Positions 1-8,671 of a stretch of DNA of 64,000 nucleotides are shown in pieces (the first letter of the stretch is position 1; each line of letters begins with the position of its first letter). The notes below the pieces were generated by a model. That model was not told the DNA's origin and searched no databases. It was given only the letters and a program-made list of their open reading frames with translations. Where the stretch lies: positions 62,001-126,000 of the forward strand of contig QHUL01000054.1 in assembly GCA_003222115.1 (NCBI GenBank). Reading direction: 5' to 3'. The stretch comes from Gemmatimonadota bacterium (lineage in GTDB: Bacteria > Gemmatimonadota > Gemmatimonadetes > Gemmatimonadales > GWC2-71-9). The translations under genes were made by a program, and so were the position numbers.

Positions 1-201
1 GAGCGGCCCCGGGGTTCCCTCTCGGAGGAAGGCCAGGACGATGACGATGGCGAGCGCGAGGGCGGCCAAGAGCACCCCGACCCCGATGATCGACACGGCG
101 TGCTTCGCCCGGGGGCGGCGTAATGCCAGGACTCCGTTCGCCAGGAATCCGGCGAGCGGCAGCGCCGGGACGAGCCACAGGAGCTGCAGCGCGCTCGGCA
201 T
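1..201 (-). CDS. nuoL: NADH-quinone oxidoreductase subunit L, N-terminal part only
   Basis: This is the beginning of the large proton-pumping antiporter-like subunit of complex I; the rest lies beyond the left edge of the window. The reading frame opens with ATG at 199-201, two bases downstream of the nuoK stop, and the 67 visible residues contain two hydrophobic helices (about residues 4-26 and 35-60) separated by a basic RRPRAK loop, as expected for the NuoL N-terminus. Assignment rests mostly on position: in this operon order the gene after nuoK is nuoL. Confidence 0.85.
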   Translation of the reverse strand, partial: MPSALQLLWLVPALPLAGFLANGVLALRRPRAKHAVSIIGVGVLLAALALAIVIVLAFLREGTPGPL

Positions 202-202
202 C

Positions 203-499
203 TCAGCCCTTCAGCAAATTGATGTTCTGGAGGTCGACCGTCTGCTTGTGGCGATAGATCGCGAGGATGATCGCTAGGCCGACCGCCGCCTCAGCGGCGG
301 CCACCGCCATCACGAAGAACACGAAGATCTGGCCCGCCACGCCAAGCGACTGGGCCAGCGCCACGAACGTGAGATTCACCGCGTTGAGCATCAGCTCCAC
401 GCACATGAAGATGACGATCGCATTGCGACGCAGCAGCACGCCGGCGACGCCCAGGGCGAACAGCACCGCGGAGACGGCGAGCGATGGTCCGAGGAGCAT
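203..499 (-). CDS. nuoK: NADH-quinone oxidoreductase subunit K
   Basis: Small membrane subunit of complex I, 98 residues, which is the normal family length. It has three hydrophobic helices (about 5-22, 27-48, 60-82). The middle ones carry the buried glutamates expected for proton transfer: one in [10 protein letters not shown] and a second in the third helix within [10 protein letters not shown]. It starts with ATG immediately next to the nuoJ stop codon and is followed two bases later by nuoL, so translation is almost certainly coupled through the operon. Confidence 0.96.
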   Translation of the reverse strand: MLLGPSLAVSAVLFALGVAGVLLRRNAIVIFMCVELMLNAVNLTFVALAQSLGVAGQIFVFFVMAVAAAEAAVGLAIILAIYRHKQTVDLQNINLLKG

Positions 500-1015
500 T
501 CAGAGCTTCCGCTTCGCGAGCACGACGGCGCCGACGATCGCCGCCAGCAGCAGCACGCTCGTGATCTCGAAGGGGATGAGGTACTGGGAGAACAGCGGGC
601 GCGCCACGGCGCCCACGATCCCCTGCTCCTCCTGCAGCTGCGCCATCACGTTGCCCCCGCGCGTCCCGGCGGCGGATGGCGTGGCACCGCGCAGCAGCTG
701 GAAGAAGAGCAGGCCGCCCAACAGCGTCGCCACGGCGAGGCCCGCCGGCCCCTTCAAATCGGACGGGCCGGCCCGCCCCAGGTTCAGCAGCATGATCACG
801 AAGAGGAACAGCACCATGATCGCGCCGGCGTAGACCAGCACCTGCAGCACGGCGATGAACTGCGCGTCCAGCACCACGAACAGCGCCGCGAGCGAGAACA
901 GGGTCTGCACGAGCCACAGGGCGCTCGCGACCGGACTGCGCCGCGTGATGCACATCGCCGCTCCCACCACGGCGAGCGCCGAGAAGGTCCAGAACACGAG
1001 CTGCGTCAGCGACAC
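500..1015 (-). CDS. nuoJ: NADH-quinone oxidoreductase subunit J
   Basis: Membrane subunit of complex I, 171 residues with five hydrophobic segments. The third, with the family-typical VLVYAGAIMVLFLFVIML stretch, is the pi-bulge helix that couples quinone chemistry to proton channels. The start is GTG at 1013-1015, three bases after nuoI ends, and the gene abuts nuoK exactly. The hydrophilic loop after about residue 90 and the basic C-terminus (AKRKL) are usual. Confidence 0.95.
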   Translation of the reverse strand: MSLTQLVFWTFSALAVVGAAMCITRRSPVASALWLVQTLFSLAALFVVLDAQFIAVLQVLVYAGAIMVLFLFVIMLLNLGRAGPSDLKGPAGLAVATLLGGLLFFQLLRGATPSAAGTRGGNVMAQLQEEQGIVGAVARPLFSQYLIPFEITSVLLLAAIVGAVVLAKRKL

Positions 1016-1018
1016 CGC

Positions 1019-1525
1019 TCACTCCCCCCGGGGATCCGAGGGGTCCCACAGCGTCGAGACGGGGTGCGTCTGCGCGCACAGGCGCTCGAGATCGTAGACG
1101 AACCGGTCGCGCGAGTACTCGGAGTTCTCGTAATGCACGCCGACGTGGATGGCCTCCTCGGGGCAGACCTCCTGGCAGTAGCCACAGAATACGCAGCGGA
1201 ATTCGTCGATCTCGTAGATCAGCGGGTAGCGGTTGCCCTGCTCGTCCTCGCCCGGCACCAGCTTGATGCAGTTGGCGGGACAGATCTGCGGGCACAGGCC
1301 GCACGCTACGCACTTGGAGCGCCCCTGCTCGTCGGTGAGCATGCGGTGCGTGCCGCGCCAGCGGGACGAGATCGTCCAGTCCTCGGTGGACTTCTCTTCC
1401 GGGTACTGCATCGTGACCTTCGGCTGGAACAGGTGCCGGAAGGTGAGCGCCATGCCCTTGAGGGTCGCGCGCACGTAGGACGTGGCCGAGCCCGGCCGCT
1501 TCATCACCTTCACCCCGACTGCCAT
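1019..1525 (-). CDS. nuoI: NADH-quinone oxidoreductase subunit I
   Basis: Peripheral-arm ferredoxin-like subunit of complex I carrying two [4Fe-4S] clusters (N6a and N6b). The 168-residue protein contains the two expected CxxCxxCxxxCP motifs, CVACGLCPQICP at about residues 72-83 and CVFCGYCQEVCP at about 111-122. The frame is open far upstream, but the ATG at 1523-1525 is chosen because it overlaps the nuoH stop as ATGA and gives the normal family length. The N-terminus has the usual amphipathic region before YPEEK. Confidence 0.95.
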   Translation of the reverse strand: MAVGVKVMKRPGSATSYVRATLKGMALTFRHLFQPKVTMQYPEEKSTEDWTISSRWRGTHRMLTDEQGRSKCVACGLCPQICPANCIKLVPGEDEQGNRYPLIYEIDEFRCVFCGYCQEVCPEEAIHVGVHYENSEYSRDRFVYDLERLCAQTHPVSTLWDPSDPRGE

Positions 1526-2694
1526 CAGACCTCCCCCTCCGCCCGGGCCACCGAGCCCGAGACGATGCGGCCGCGATCGAGCCACCAGAACAGCAACCCG
1601 GCCAGCACGGCGTTGAGCCCGAACAGCGCCCAGCCGAAGGCCGGCCCGTAGGCCCAGCCGAGCTGCTCCTTGAGATACCACACCGCGGTGGCGAGCACGG
1701 TCAGATAGACGAGCGCGAGCGGCAGCAGGACCTTCCACCCCAGCGCCATCAGCTGGTCGTAGCGGAACCGCGGCAGCGTCCAGCGCACCCAGATGTACAG
1801 GAACATGAAGCAGGCGGTCTTGACGCAGAACACGGCGCCCGTCGCGAGGGTCTTCGCGAGCGTCCAGGGGGGCCCGTTGTCCCAGCTCGTGAACGGGATG
1901 TCCCACCCGCCGAAGAACAGCGTAGCCATCAGGGCCGAGGCGGTGAGCATGTTGGCGTACTCGGCGATGTAGAACATCGAGAACTTCATCGCGCTGTATT
2001 CGGTGTGGTAGCCGGCGATCAGCTCGCCCTCCGCCTCGGGGAGATCGAACGGGACGCGGTTCGTTTCGGCGAACGCGCTCACGAGGAAGATGAAGAACGC
2101 GAGGAGCAACGACAGCACGTACCACCCGCCCGCCTGCTGCTGGGCGATCACCCGCGAGAGGGTCACGTTCCCGGCGAGCAGCAGCACCGCCACTGTGCTC
2201 ATCCCCATGGCGATCTCATAGGAGATCATCTGGGCGCTCGCCCGCAAGCCGCCGAGCAGGGCGTACTTGTTGTTCGACGACCAGCCGGCCAGCGTCACGC
2301 CGTACACGCCGAGCGAGCTGATCGCGAGAATGTAGAGGAACCCGACCGGGAGGTCCGCGACCACCATCGGCACGTCGCCCCAGCGGGTGGGGAGGGGGGC
2401 GGCGAACGGGATGACGGCGAACGTCAGCAGCGCCGGCGTGAAGGAGATGGCCGGCGCGAGCAGGAACAGCGCCTTGTCGGCCCGCACCGGCAGCGTCTCC
2501 TCCTTGAGCAGGCTCTTCAGCCCGTCCGCGGCCGGCTGCAACAGGCCCTGCGGCCCCACGCGGTTCGGGCCCAGCCGGTCCTGGATGAAGGCGCAGATCC
2601 GCCGCTCGACCAGCGTGGTCAGCGCGACCGTCACAAGGATTGCGGTGAACACGACGACCACCTTGGCGATCGAGCTGACGAGGAAGAACGTCAC
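1525..2694 (-). CDS. nuoH: NADH-quinone oxidoreductase subunit H
   Basis: Membrane subunit forming much of the quinone-binding chamber of complex I. It is about 389 residues, with eight hydrophobic helices and the two diagnostic conserved loops: RLGPNRVGPQGLLQP near residue 40 and FAETNRVPFDLPEAEGEL near residue 210. The start is GTG at 2692-2694, overlapping the nuoG stop as GTGA. The next gene nuoI overlaps the 3' end as ATGA. About 40 residues after the last helix are less conserved, and the C-terminus (RAEGEV) is short. Confidence 0.95.
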   Translation of the reverse strand: MTFFLVSSIAKVVVVFTAILVTVALTTLVERRICAFIQDRLGPNRVGPQGLLQPAADGLKSLLKEETLPVRADKALFLLAPAISFTPALLTFAVIPFAAPLPTRWGDVPMVVADLPVGFLYILAISSLGVYGVTLAGWSSNNKYALLGGLRASAQMISYEIAMGMSTVAVLLLAGNVTLSRVIAQQQAGGWYVLSLLLAFFIFLVSAFAETNRVPFDLPEAEGELIAGYHTEYSAMKFSMFYIAEYANMLTASALMATLFFGGWDIPFTSWDNGPPWTLAKTLATGAVFCVKTACFMFLYIWVRWTLPRFRYDQLMALGWKVLLPLALVYLTVLATAVWYLKEQLGWAYGPAFGWALFGLNAVLAGLLFWWLDRGRIVSGSVARAEGEV

Positions 2695-4238
2695 GCGCGC
2701 GCTCCCGCCTTCGCGGTGATCCCCTGGCCGGCGGCGCCGAGCCCGGCGTAGGACAGGCCCTGGAAGGCGTCCGTGGAGCCCGCGAGCGCGTCGAACGCCT
2801 CGGCGGCGCTGGCGCAGTGCTCGGCACCGTCCACCTGGGCCAGCAGCTCGGACAGGACCCACCAGGCCGGGCGCGCCATTCCGGGCGCGGGCTTCGCCTG
2901 GAAGTAGCGCTGCACCCGGCCGTCCCGGTTGACGTAGGTACCGTCTTCTTCCGCCACGTTGGCGATCGGCAGCACGACTTCCGCCCCGTGCGCGCTTTCC
3001 GGAAGGACGGTGCCGAGGTAGAGGAGGGTGCCGGCGGTCTCGATCGCGGCGTCGGGCTCGTCGATCACGAGCACGACGGCCGCCGTGCGGCTGGTCTCGA
3101 GCGCGGCGGCGTAGTCGCGGCTGTAGCCGAGCAGCTCCGCGCCGCGCGCGTTGGGTGCGCGCTCGGCCCGGAGGGCGAGGTCGGGCACGCCGGGGAGCGG
3201 CGCCTCGTCGCCCATCACGACCTGGAACGCGCCGGTCCACTCGAACCGCGCCAGCAGCCGGCGGGCCAGGAACAGAGCCTCGGTCGACGTGCGGGGCGAG
3301 ACGAGGGCGACCGCCTTGCCGCCGGCGCCCCGCAGCACGGTGGCTGCGCGACTCAGCGCCTCGTCCCAATCGGTCGCGTGGCGCCGCACCAGGGGCGCCT
3401 CGATCCGGTCGCCGCGGTTCATCCAGCGGTAGTTCAGCCGGCCGTGATCGCAGATGAAGTACCGGTTCACCTGGAGGTTCGGCCGCGGGCGCACGCGCAC
3501 CACGACGTTCTCGCGGGTATCGAGCGTGACGTTGCAGCCCTGCGAGCAGCCGGTGCAGATCGACGCGGTCTTGTCCAGCTCCCAGGCGCGAGCCTTGTGG
3601 AGGAAGTCTTTCGAGAGCAGCGAGCCCACCGGACAGAGATCCACCACGTTCCCGGCCCAGGGGTGGTCCAGGCGCGCGTTCGGGTGGATGCCGATGTAGG
3701 CGCGATCCCCGCGCTCGGAGACGTTGATCACGGGCTCCCCCGCCAGGTCCTCCATGAAGCGGACGCAGCGCGTGCACAGGATGCAGCGATTCGGCACGTA
3801 CAGGACGTCGGGCCCGAAGTCCTCGACCGGATTGAAGCGCTTGGAGTACTCGGCGTAGCGCGTGCCGGGGCGGCCTTCTTGAAAGACGAAGTCCTGCAGC
3901 TCGCACTCGCCCGCCTGATCGCAGATCGGGCAGTCGAGCGGGTGGTTGATCAGCAACAGCTCGAGCACGCCCATGCGCGCCTGCTTCGCCTGCTCCGATT
4001 GCGTGCGCACCACCATCCCCTCGGCCACCGTGGTCGCGCAGGCGATCTGGAGCTTCGGCGCCTTCTCGACCTCGACCAGGCACATGCGGCAGACGCCCGC
4101 GACCGCCAGCCCGGGATGGTAGCAATAGTGCGGAACGAGGACGCCCGCCTGCTTCGCCGCCTCGATGACGAGCGTCCCCTGGGGGACGCTGACCGGTACG
4201 TCGTCGATGGTGAGGTTGATGAGCTCGTCAGGCATCAC
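2691..4238 (-). CDS. nuoG: NADH-quinone oxidoreductase subunit G, short form
   Basis: Iron-sulfur subunit of the complex I electron-input arm. The N-terminal part has the [2Fe-2S] motif (HYCYHPGLAVAGVCRMC), the HxxxCxxCxxxxxC site around CPICDQAGEC, and the N4/N5-type cysteines (CILCTRC, then CPVGSL). Next comes a CxxCxxxC-x27-C pattern (CTGCSQGC and later YFICDHGR) that matches the N7 cluster site of the molybdopterin-like domain. At 515 residues it is much shorter than the about 900-residue E. coli protein, because most of the C-terminal molybdopterin-type domain is missing. Tandem Met codons (4236-4238 and next) leave one residue of start uncertainty. Confidence 0.93.
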   Translation of the reverse strand: MMPDELINLTIDDVPVSVPQGTLVIEAAKQAGVLVPHYCYHPGLAVAGVCRMCLVEVEKAPKLQIACATTVAEGMVVRTQSEQAKQARMGVLELLLINHPLDCPICDQAGECELQDFVFQEGRPGTRYAEYSKRFNPVEDFGPDVLYVPNRCILCTRCVRFMEDLAGEPVINVSERGDRAYIGIHPNARLDHPWAGNVVDLCPVGSLLSKDFLHKARAWELDKTASICTGCSQGCNVTLDTRENVVVRVRPRPNLQVNRYFICDHGRLNYRWMNRGDRIEAPLVRRHATDWDEALSRAATVLRGAGGKAVALVSPRTSTEALFLARRLLARFEWTGAFQVVMGDEAPLPGVPDLALRAERAPNARGAELLGYSRDYAAALETSRTAAVVLVIDEPDAAIETAGTLLYLGTVLPESAHGAEVVLPIANVAEEDGTYVNRDGRVQRYFQAKPAPGMARPAWWVLSELLAQVDGAEHCASAAEAFDALAGSTDAFQGLSYAGLGAAGQGITAKAGARA

Positions 4239-4262
4239 CCTTCCCCTCTCCCCCTTCCCCGC

Positions 4263-5543
4263 TCAGGCCACCATGACGGGCTGCTTGCGTCCCGCGATGT
4301 AATCCTCGAACTCGGTGCGGAACTTCTTGATCCCGGAAACGACGGGTGCGGCGCAAGAGTCGCTCAGCACGCAAATCGTCTTCCCGGTCATGTTGTCCGA
4401 CAGGTCGAGCAGCAGGTCGAGGTCCGCCATCTTCCCCTGCCCCGCGAGGATCCGCTCGAGGATCTTGGTGGTCCACGCGGTGCCCTCGCGGCACTGGGTA
4501 CACTGCGCGCACGACTCGTGCGCGTAGAAGCGGGCCAGGCGCATGATCTGGTAGACCATGTCCGCGGAGTCATCGAACACGATCACGCCGCCTGAGCCGA
4601 GCATCGTGCCCTTCTCGACACAGCCCTCGTAATCGAGCAGGCAGCCCTCAGATTCCTCGCGGTTGAGGATGGGCACCGACGAGCCGCCCGGGATGCACGC
4701 CTTGAGCGTGCGCCCGGGCCGCATCCCGCCGCACAACTCGTGGAGCAGATCCTTCAGCGGGAAGCCCATCGTCACTTCGTAGTTCCCCGGCAGGCGCACG
4801 TGCCCGCACACCGAGAACAGCTTCGTGCCGGTGCTCTTGGGGTTGGAGAGCGACATCGCCTTGTACCACGCGGCGCCCTGCCGCAGGATGTGCGGCACGG
4901 CGGCGAGCGTCTCCACGTTGTTGATCGTGGTCGGCATCCCGAACACGCCGAACGCCGCGGGGAACGGCGGCTTGATCCGCGGGTTTCCGCGCTTCCCCTC
5001 GATCGAGTTCATCATCGCGGTCTCTTCCCCGCAGATATACGCCCCGGCCCCGCGGTGCAGGTGGATCTTGTGGCCGCCGAGCACGCCGGCCTTCGTTGCC
5101 TCGGCGAGCGCTTGCTCCATGATGGCGTAGGGCTCGGTGAACTCCCCGCGGATGTAGATGTAGCCCACCTCGGCCTGGATCGCCCGCATCGCGATCAGCG
5201 TGCCCTCGAGCAGGGCGTGCGGCGTCCAGCGCATGATCTCCCGGTCCTTGAACGTCCCGGGCTCAGACTCGTCCGCGTTCACGCACAGGTAGTGGGGTTT
5301 CTTCTTCTCTTTCGGCATGAACGACCACTTGAGCCCCGTCGGGAAGCCCGCCCCGCCGCGCCCCCGCAGCCCCGATTCCTTCACCACGTCCGTGATCGCC
5401 GCCGGCGCCATGGTCTGGGCCTGTTTCCACGCCTCGTAGCCTCCGCGCTTCGCCCACCCCTTGTAGGTGCGGGCGTCGGGGTCGCCGAAGTGCTTGGAGA
5501 GCAGCGCCGTCTCCTTGGCATGCGGTTTGTGAGGGTAGCCCAT
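4263..5543 (-). CDS. nuoF: NADH-quinone oxidoreductase subunit F
   Basis: NADH- and FMN-binding subunit of complex I with cluster N3. It carries the glycine-rich FMN/NADH loop GRGGAGFPTGLKW, the GRGAGAYICGEETAM-like NADH region, and the N3 cysteine set beginning CAQCTQCREGT. The frame allows an ATG eight codons earlier (5567). The ATG at 5541-5543 is preferred because a strong purine-rich ribosome site (GGGAGGGG) lies about ten bases upstream and the resulting 426 residues match the family. The 24-base spacer to nuoG is also purine-rich. Confidence 0.95.
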   Translation of the reverse strand: MGYPHKPHAKETALLSKHFGDPDARTYKGWAKRGGYEAWKQAQTMAPAAITDVVKESGLRGRGGAGFPTGLKWSFMPKEKKKPHYLCVNADESEPGTFKDREIMRWTPHALLEGTLIAMRAIQAEVGYIYIRGEFTEPYAIMEQALAEATKAGVLGGHKIHLHRGAGAYICGEETAMMNSIEGKRGNPRIKPPFPAAFGVFGMPTTINNVETLAAVPHILRQGAAWYKAMSLSNPKSTGTKLFSVCGHVRLPGNYEVTMGFPLKDLLHELCGGMRPGRTLKACIPGGSSVPILNREESEGCLLDYEGCVEKGTMLGSGGVIVFDDSADMVYQIMRLARFYAHESCAQCTQCREGTAWTTKILERILAGQGKMADLDLLLDLSDNMTGKTICVLSDSCAAPVVSGIKKFRTEFEDYIAGRKQPVMVA

Positions 5544-5574
5544 CAACCCCACCCCTCCCTTCCGCATTGGCCCT

Positions 5575-6075
5575 TCACTTGTATTTCCTCACGAGCTCCG
5601 GAACTCTCTCCGGCGTCACGCTCTCGACGAAGTCGTCGTTGACGAGCACGGGCGTCGCGAAGCCGCAGGCGCCCAGACACTCGACCTCGATCACGGTCCA
5701 CTGGCCGTCGGGGCTCGTGGCGCCGAGCTCCTTGGCCCCCGTGTGCGCGAGCAGGGCCTTCACCACGTCCTCGGCGCCGCAGATGTTGCAGGGGGAGGTC
5801 GTGCACACCTGCACGAAGTTCGCGCCCACGGGGTGCTGATGGTACATCGTGTAAAACGTCACGACGCCCTTCACGTACGCGGGCGTGAGCCCGAGCACCT
5901 CCCCCACCTCGACCATGTTGCGGTCGGAGATCCAGCCGCGCTCACCCTGCACGAGCCACAGCGCGGGCAGCAGGGCGGCCTGCTTCGTCGGGTAACGGGT
6001 GAGGATCTCCTGGAGCCGCTCCAGCGTCTTGCCGGTGAAGACGGGCGCGTATTCCTGCGTCTCGACCGCGCTCAT
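5575..6075 (-). CDS. nuoE: NADH-quinone oxidoreductase subunit E
   Basis: Thioredoxin-like [2Fe-2S] subunit of the complex I input arm, paired with NuoF. The 166-residue protein shows the four cluster cysteines in the normal arrangement: CTTSPCNICG near residue 100 and CLGACGFAT near residue 140. The N-terminal helical part includes PTKQAALLPALW. Its ATG overlaps the nuoD stop as ATGA, so the start is well supported. Confidence 0.95.
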   Translation of the reverse strand: MSAVETQEYAPVFTGKTLERLQEILTRYPTKQAALLPALWLVQGERGWISDRNMVEVGEVLGLTPAYVKGVVTFYTMYHQHPVGANFVQVCTTSPCNICGAEDVVKALLAHTGAKELGATSPDGQWTVIEVECLGACGFATPVLVNDDFVESVTPERVPELVRKYK

Positions 6076-7370
6076 CGGTCGACCTCCCCCATCACGATGT
6101 CCACCGACGCGTTGATCGCGATGAGGTCGCTCAGGAGATGCCCCTCGGCCATCTTCGGCAGCGACGACAGGTTGATGAAGGACGGCGGCCGGATGCGCCA
6201 GCGGACGGGCTTCGCCGAGCCGTCGGACACGAGGTAGGTGCCGAGCTCCCCCTTGGGGTTCTCGATCCCAACGTAGGCCTCCCCCACCGGCGCCTTCACG
6301 CCTTCCATCACCTGCTTGAAGTGGTAGATCATCGCCTCCATGTCGCTCATGGCGCGCGATTTGGAAGGCAGGATCACGCGGGGGTCGTCCACGTTCACGG
6401 GCCCGTCCGGGAGCCGGGCGAGCGCCTGCTGGAGGATACGGTTCGACTGGTGGCACTCCTCGAGCCGCACGAGGTAGCGGTCGTACACGTCGCCGTGCTC
6501 GCCGACCGGGACGTCGAAGTCGTAGGTCTCGTAGTCGAGGTAAGGCTTGTCGCGGCGCAGGTCGTAGGCGACGCCGCTCGCGCGCAGCATCGGCCCGGAG
6601 AGCGAGTGATTGATCGCCTCCTCCCGCCTGAGCACGCCGACGTTCTGGGTGCGGCCCACCCACACGGCGTTGCGCGTCAGCACCCCGTCGATCTCGTGCA
6701 GGGTCTTGGGGAACGTCTCCGTGAAGTGGCGCAGCCCCGTGACGAACGCGTCGGGGATGTCGGCCATCATGCCGCCGACACGGGTGACGCTGGTCGTGAG
6801 CCGCGCGCCGGTCCACATCTCCTGCAGGTCGTAGATCCGTTCCCGCTCCTGGAACGCCCACAAGAACGGCGTGAAGGCGCCGAGGTCGATCGCGGTCGTG
6901 CCGAGCCACACCATGTGCGAGATGACGCGGCTCATTTCACAGGCGATCACGCGCAGCACCGTGCAGCGAGGCGTGATCGCGATGCCCATCAGCCGCTCCG
7001 CTGCGAGCGCGAACCCGACGTTGTTCGCCATCGGCGAGAGGTAGTCGGTGCGGTCGGTGAGCGGGATGATCTGATTGTAGTGGCGGTATTCGCCCAGCTT
7101 CTCGAAGCCGGAGTGGAGGTAGCCCACGTGCGGGATGCAGCGCACGACGACCTCGCCGTCGAGCTCGACCACGAGGCGCAGCACGCCGTGGGTCGCGGGA
7201 TGCTGCGGGCCGATGTTGAGCAGCATGTGCTCGCTGCCCGGCTCCACCGCGACCTGGCCCGCGACCTCGCCTCCGCCCGTGCCACCGACTGTCAGCGGAA
7301 CGCGCACGGGGCGCCCCTGAGCGTCCAGCCCCGGCGTCGCGAGCTCGAGCTCGACCGTGCGCTTGTTCAT
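6072..7370 (-). CDS. nuoD: NADH-quinone oxidoreductase subunit D
   Basis: 49-kDa-type subunit of complex I that forms the quinone site together with NuoB. The 432-residue sequence has the conserved NIGPQHPATHGVLRL region near residue 55 with the quinone-gating histidine, HVGYLHSGFEKL just after it, and the C-terminal GEVDR. An N-terminal extension of about 50 residues precedes the conserved domain. The start ATG (7368-7370) overlaps the nuoC stop as ATGA. NuoC and NuoD are separate proteins here, unlike the fused form of E. coli. Confidence 0.95.
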   Translation of the reverse strand: MNKRTVELELATPGLDAQGRPVRVPLTVGGTGGGEVAGQVAVEPGSEHMLLNIGPQHPATHGVLRLVVELDGEVVVRCIPHVGYLHSGFEKLGEYRHYNQIIPLTDRTDYLSPMANNVGFALAAERLMGIAITPRCTVLRVIACEMSRVISHMVWLGTTAIDLGAFTPFLWAFQERERIYDLQEMWTGARLTTSVTRVGGMMADIPDAFVTGLRHFTETFPKTLHEIDGVLTRNAVWVGRTQNVGVLRREEAINHSLSGPMLRASGVAYDLRRDKPYLDYETYDFDVPVGEHGDVYDRYLVRLEECHQSNRILQQALARLPDGPVNVDDPRVILPSKSRAMSDMEAMIYHFKQVMEGVKAPVGEAYVGIENPKGELGTYLVSDGSAKPVRWRIRPPSFINLSSLPKMAEGHLLSDLIAINASVDIVMGEVDR

Positions 7371-7987
7371 TCGGAGAACGGGAGCTTGCCGCGCTCGCCT
7401 CGGCGCAGCCGCTCCTTCATATCCTCGGGGAGCTCGTCGAACGCCTCGGCGATGGCCAGCTCTTCCATGGAGTAGTGCGCCTCGGGATTGGCGCCCAGCG
7501 CCTGGCGCACCTGCTCCGCGCGGCTGAATCGGCCCCGCAGCGGGAAGTCCTTCCGAAGCGGATACCCCTCGGCGTAGGTCTCCCACATGAGGATCCTGCG
7601 GAGGTCCGGGTGACCGCGGAAGGTCACGCCGAACATGTCGTACACCTCCCGCTCGAGCCAATCGGCGCCGGCCCAGAGCCCGACCACCGAGTCCACGGCG
7701 AGCTCCTGCTCTTTGGGCAAGTCGACCTTCACGCGCAGGTCGACGCGTCGCTCGAGCGACCGCACAAAGTACACGAGCTCGATCGGCCGCTCGGCGTCCC
7801 GGTACTCGACGGCCGTCACGTCCACCAGGTAGTCGTAGCAGTGGCCAGCGGAGTCGCGCAGCCAGCGCATCACCTCGCCCAGCGCATCGCGGCCGACGGT
7901 CACGATCGTCTCGCCGTCGCGCGCCACGACCGCGCGGCCGATCGCGTTGCCGAAGGTCGCTCGCAGGGCGTCGACGGAGGGGTTCAC
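7367..7987 (-). CDS. nuoC: NADH-quinone oxidoreductase subunit C
   Basis: 30-kDa-type subunit of the complex I connecting arm. The 206-residue protein contains the family signature [20 protein letters not shown] followed by RRILM and the DFPLRG turn. The start is GTG at 7985-7987, overlapping the nuoB stop as GTGA. The C-terminal 40 residues are charged and less conserved. Confidence 0.94.
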   Translation of the reverse strand: MNPSVDALRATFGNAIGRAVVARDGETIVTVGRDALGEVMRWLRDSAGHCYDYLVDVTAVEYRDAERPIELVYFVRSLERRVDLRVKVDLPKEQELAVDSVVGLWAGADWLEREVYDMFGVTFRGHPDLRRILMWETYAEGYPLRKDFPLRGRFSRAEQVRQALGANPEAHYSMEELAIAEAFDELPEDMKERLRRGERGKLPFSE

Positions 7988-8589
7988 GCCGACCGGAACT
8001 GGTGCACCGAGTTGCCGAAGGGCTCGGAGATCTCGTCGATCCGCTCGGGCGGGAGGCGGAGCCCCTTGTCGTCGAGCGGCTGCTCGCGGCGCAGCTCCGG
8101 ATCGAGCACCGTCTCGCCCTTGATCTTCTTGTGCAGCAGCAGCACGCCGTACAGCAGCCCTTCCGGACGCGGCGGGCACCCGGGGACGTACACGTCCACC
8201 GGGACGATCGTGTCGATGCCCTGCACCATGGCGTAGTTGTCGAAGATGCCGCCGGTCGAGGCGCACGCCCCCATCGAAATGACCCACTTGGGCTGGGGCA
8301 TCTGGTCGTAGACGCGGCGGATCACGGGCGCGAGCTTGAACGGCAGTCGCCCCGCGCAGATCAGCACGTCCGCCTGGCGGGGCGAGAACGCCTGTCGCTC
8401 CATCCCGAAGCGCGCGAAGTCGAAGCGGCTGGCCGCGGTCGCCATGAACTCGATGGCACAGCAGGCCGTGCCGAAGGGCATCGGCCACAGGGAGTTGGCG
8501 CGCGCCCAGTTGACCAGGTCGTCCAGCCGCGTCAGCAGCCAGTTGGGGCTCTGGCCGGCGACTTCTGTTGTTTCGAGGACGCGTTTCAT
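7984..8589 (-). CDS. nuoB: NADH-quinone oxidoreductase subunit B
   Basis: Subunit carrying cluster N2, the last iron-sulfur centre before quinone. The ligand pattern is intact: adjacent Cys43-Cys44 in GTACCAIEF, Cys109 in [10 protein letters not shown] and Cys138 in VPGCPPRPE. Length is 201 residues. It is separated from the upstream nuoA by 82 bases that hold a tandem repeat rather than the tight overlap seen elsewhere in the operon. Confidence 0.96.
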   Translation of the reverse strand: MKRVLETTEVAGQSPNWLLTRLDDLVNWARANSLWPMPFGTACCAIEFMATAASRFDFARFGMERQAFSPRQADVLICAGRLPFKLAPVIRRVYDQMPQPKWVISMGACASTGGIFDNYAMVQGIDTIVPVDVYVPGCPPRPEGLLYGVLLLHKKIKGETVLDPELRREQPLDDKGLRLPPERIDEISEPFGNSVHQFRSA

Positions 8590-8623
8590 ACGCCCTGCGC
8601 GACGACGTCGCGAGCCGTCGTCA

Positions 8624-8658
8624 CGTGACGTCGTCTCGTGACGTCGTTTCGTGACGTC
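8624..8658. repeat. 13-base tandem repeat between nuoA and nuoB
   Basis: Three copies of a unit beginning CGTGACGTC start at 8624, 8637 and 8650 (units CGTGACGTCGTCT, CGTGACGTCGTTT, CGTGACGTCCTCG). Each copy contains the self-complementary GACGTC, and flanking GACGAC/GTCGTC words at 8601-8606 and 8617-8622 can also pair. The block fills most of the only sizeable spacer in an otherwise overlapping operon. Role unknown; it could fold in the mRNA. Confidence 0.8.
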
Positions 8659-8671
8659 CTCGCTTCATGTT

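Noticed and set aside
2817-4595. A 592-codon plus-strand frame opposite nuoG/nuoF
   Set aside because: It is a shadow of conserved complex I genes with biased His/Arg/Gly composition.
8601-8670. Possible CRISPR-like array in the nuoA-nuoB spacer
   Set aside because: Units are only 13 bases with no unique spacers and only three copies.
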